A DNA stretch of 64,000 nt, taken from NCBI RefSeq assembly GCF_025153525.1, contig NZ_JANZNR010000005.1, positions 186,001 through 250,000 on the forward strand. Reading direction: 5' to 3'. Positions within the stretch are counted from its first letter, which is position 1. Every line of letters starts with the position of its first letter. The stretch is from Psychroserpens sp. SPM9. Lineage in GTDB: Bacteria > Bacteroidota > Bacteroidia > Flavobacteriales > Flavobacteriaceae. Made by a program: the position numbers and the translations under genes. Shown in pieces: positions 63,120-64,000 of this stretch. The notes beneath the pieces were generated by a model, which was not told the DNA's origin, ran no database searches, and worked only from the letters and a program-made list of their open reading frames with translations.

Positions 63120-64000
63120 TGGTTATCCTACTAAATTCTTCAGCAAATTTGATACTTGAAATCTGTCGTCCTCTATAATTCACATGAATTGAATCATAAA
63201 AATACATGGTATTAGTTAAGAGGTTGCTATGGTTAATGCAACGATATTCATTGTTTTCAGAAATTACAGTAACCCCTTTTACAGGTGAAAAATAACATAT
63301 CAGTTTGATATTATTGGCCTCACAGAGACGTTTTATTTTTTCTACATATTGATTCGTAAAATCAACTCTCAAATTGGATTGAGATTGAATGATTTTAGAG
63401 CTGTTTTTAATCACAGGATAAGTATAATTTCCTCGATCATCAAAGCGATTTCTTTTCTCTGGCTGAAGAACACCTAATAAGGACGGATAAAAAAGTTCGG
63501 TGTTATAATAAGTCACACCAAGCATAGGAAACCATTGAGACAGGCTCAATAAACGCGCTCTTTTACTTTCAAATTGCTTGTAATAATCTGAAACATAAGA
63601 CGTTGAAATAAATGGTAAAAATCTATAATCATTATCACTTACATCCATAGTTTTTGAATCAAAACTTGGATTACTCGGTGCCAAAATACAATACTTGGTC
63701 GTTTTTCCTTGAGCTAAAAAATGTTGCAACATAAGGTATTGACTAGACAGTGCTGTATCGTCCATTGCTAAGTTAATTCCATTGGTATGCGCTATGGAAT
63801 CAATAAGCTTTGTGTTTAGTGTTGTTAGTCCGGTACTAGCTCCTAATACGATATAATCAAATTGTTGTTCACTGACTTGATTTGCCAAAAATGAAGGTTT
63901 ATAAAACGAAGAAGCCTTTAACGACTGTAAACTAAAGAAGGCTATTACAGACGATAAAACGACAACAGCGACACAAATAAACCCTATTTTTTTTAAAAAT
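63109..64000 (-). CDS. Membrane-anchored SGNH-like protein (partial, N-terminus outside window)
   Basis: The frame stays open from 63109 to the right edge with no ATG inside it. It therefore continues past 64000, and the TTG at 63888 is not a true start. Upstream residues form a membrane helix (VAVVVLSSVIAFFSL at about the first 20 visible residues). The soluble part has LGASTG near its start and DSIHVN near its end, positions like the Ser and Asp-x-x-His blocks of SGNH hydrolases. This points to an envelope-facing acyl hydrolase or acetyltransferase partner in the EPS cluster, but the assignment is tentative. Confidence 0.65.
   Translation of the reverse strand, partial: FLKKIGFICVAVVVLSSVIAFFSLQSLKASSFYKPSFLANQVSEQQFDYIVLGASTGLTTLNTKLIDSIAHTNGINLAMDDTALSSQYLMLQHFLAQGKTTKYCILAPSNPSFDSKTMDVSDNDYRFLPFISTSYVSDYYKQFESKRARLLSLSQWFPMLGVTYYNTELFYPSLLGVLQPEKRNRFDDRGNYTYPVIKNSSKIIQSQSNLRVDFTNQYVEKIKRLCEANNIKLICYFSPVKGVTVISENNEYRCINHSNLLTNTMYFYDSIHVNYRGRQISSIKFAEEFSRITNEK

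Noticed and set aside
50697-64000. A CRISPR array or mobile element in the EPS region
   Set aside because: No direct-repeat series, transposase or integrase frame is visible; variation here is explained by glycosyltransferase content.

Overview
The window is AT-rich DNA from the Bacteroidota, very probably a marine-type member of the Flavobacteriaceae. The evidence is the CcoN-CcoO fusion, the LytTR/2TM-domain operon, a PorV-type outer-membrane protein, a CarboxypepD-like TonB receptor, and promoters with the TAnnTTTG -7 element in place of TATAAT. About 60 genes are packed with short gaps (none above about 300 bases). I saw no tRNA, rRNA, CRISPR array, insertion sequence or phage gene.

Layout. 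1-2800: end of a membrane protein, then a MoxR-like ATPase/VWA pair. 2839-14439: a microaerobic respiration island with an Fnr-type regulator, the CcoI copper pump, ccoS-ccoNO-ccoQ-ccoP-ccoG-ccoH-safE (cbb3 oxidase and its assembly), and a universal-stress/flavin-oxidase/purine-phosphorylase operon. 14560-22127: a secreted BNR/VPS10-like protein, an S9 peptidase, a second universal stress protein and HemN. 22271-29513: Cu/Zn-SOD lipoprotein, an ECF sigma/anti-sigma pair, and an opposing operon of two half-DUF4331 proteins, a TPR lipoprotein and a TonB receptor. 29662-35208: yeast-type cytosine deaminase, LETM1-like protein, and a LytTR two-component operon with four 2TM domains. 35507-50670: housekeeping and envelope genes (serine hydrolase, cyclophilin-FKBP fusion, a Cys-rich MarR with a glutaredoxin-like gene, RecQ, KdsD, TatC, AhpD-like, LptB, TerC, PssA, PorV-like, Lnt). 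50697-64000: a leftward exopolysaccharide cluster (initiating phosphosugar transferase, Wzy-like polymerase, glycosyltransferases, methyltransferases, a transglutaminase-like protein, and a membrane-anchored SGNH-like protein running off the edge).

How the parts connect. The strongest regulatory signal is a 14-bp near-palindrome, ATGAC-N4-ATCAT, upstream of ccoI, ccoS, the usp operon and hemN. In all four cases its centre lies exactly 29.5 bases before a TAnnTTTG-like -7 element, the geometry of a class II (-41.5) Fnr/Crp activator, and the Fnr-type gene lies next to the first site. This predicts one low-oxygen regulon covering the terminal oxidase, its copper supply, oxygen-independent heme synthesis and stress functions. 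A second local circuit is a MarR protein with a C-terminal four-cysteine cluster; TTAGGATTCCTAA-type boxes overlap or flank its own promoter and that of the glutaredoxin-like gene. The least understood locus is the ECF sigma/DUF4331/TPR/TonB group, where one DUF4331 domain appears divided between two separately exported proteins.
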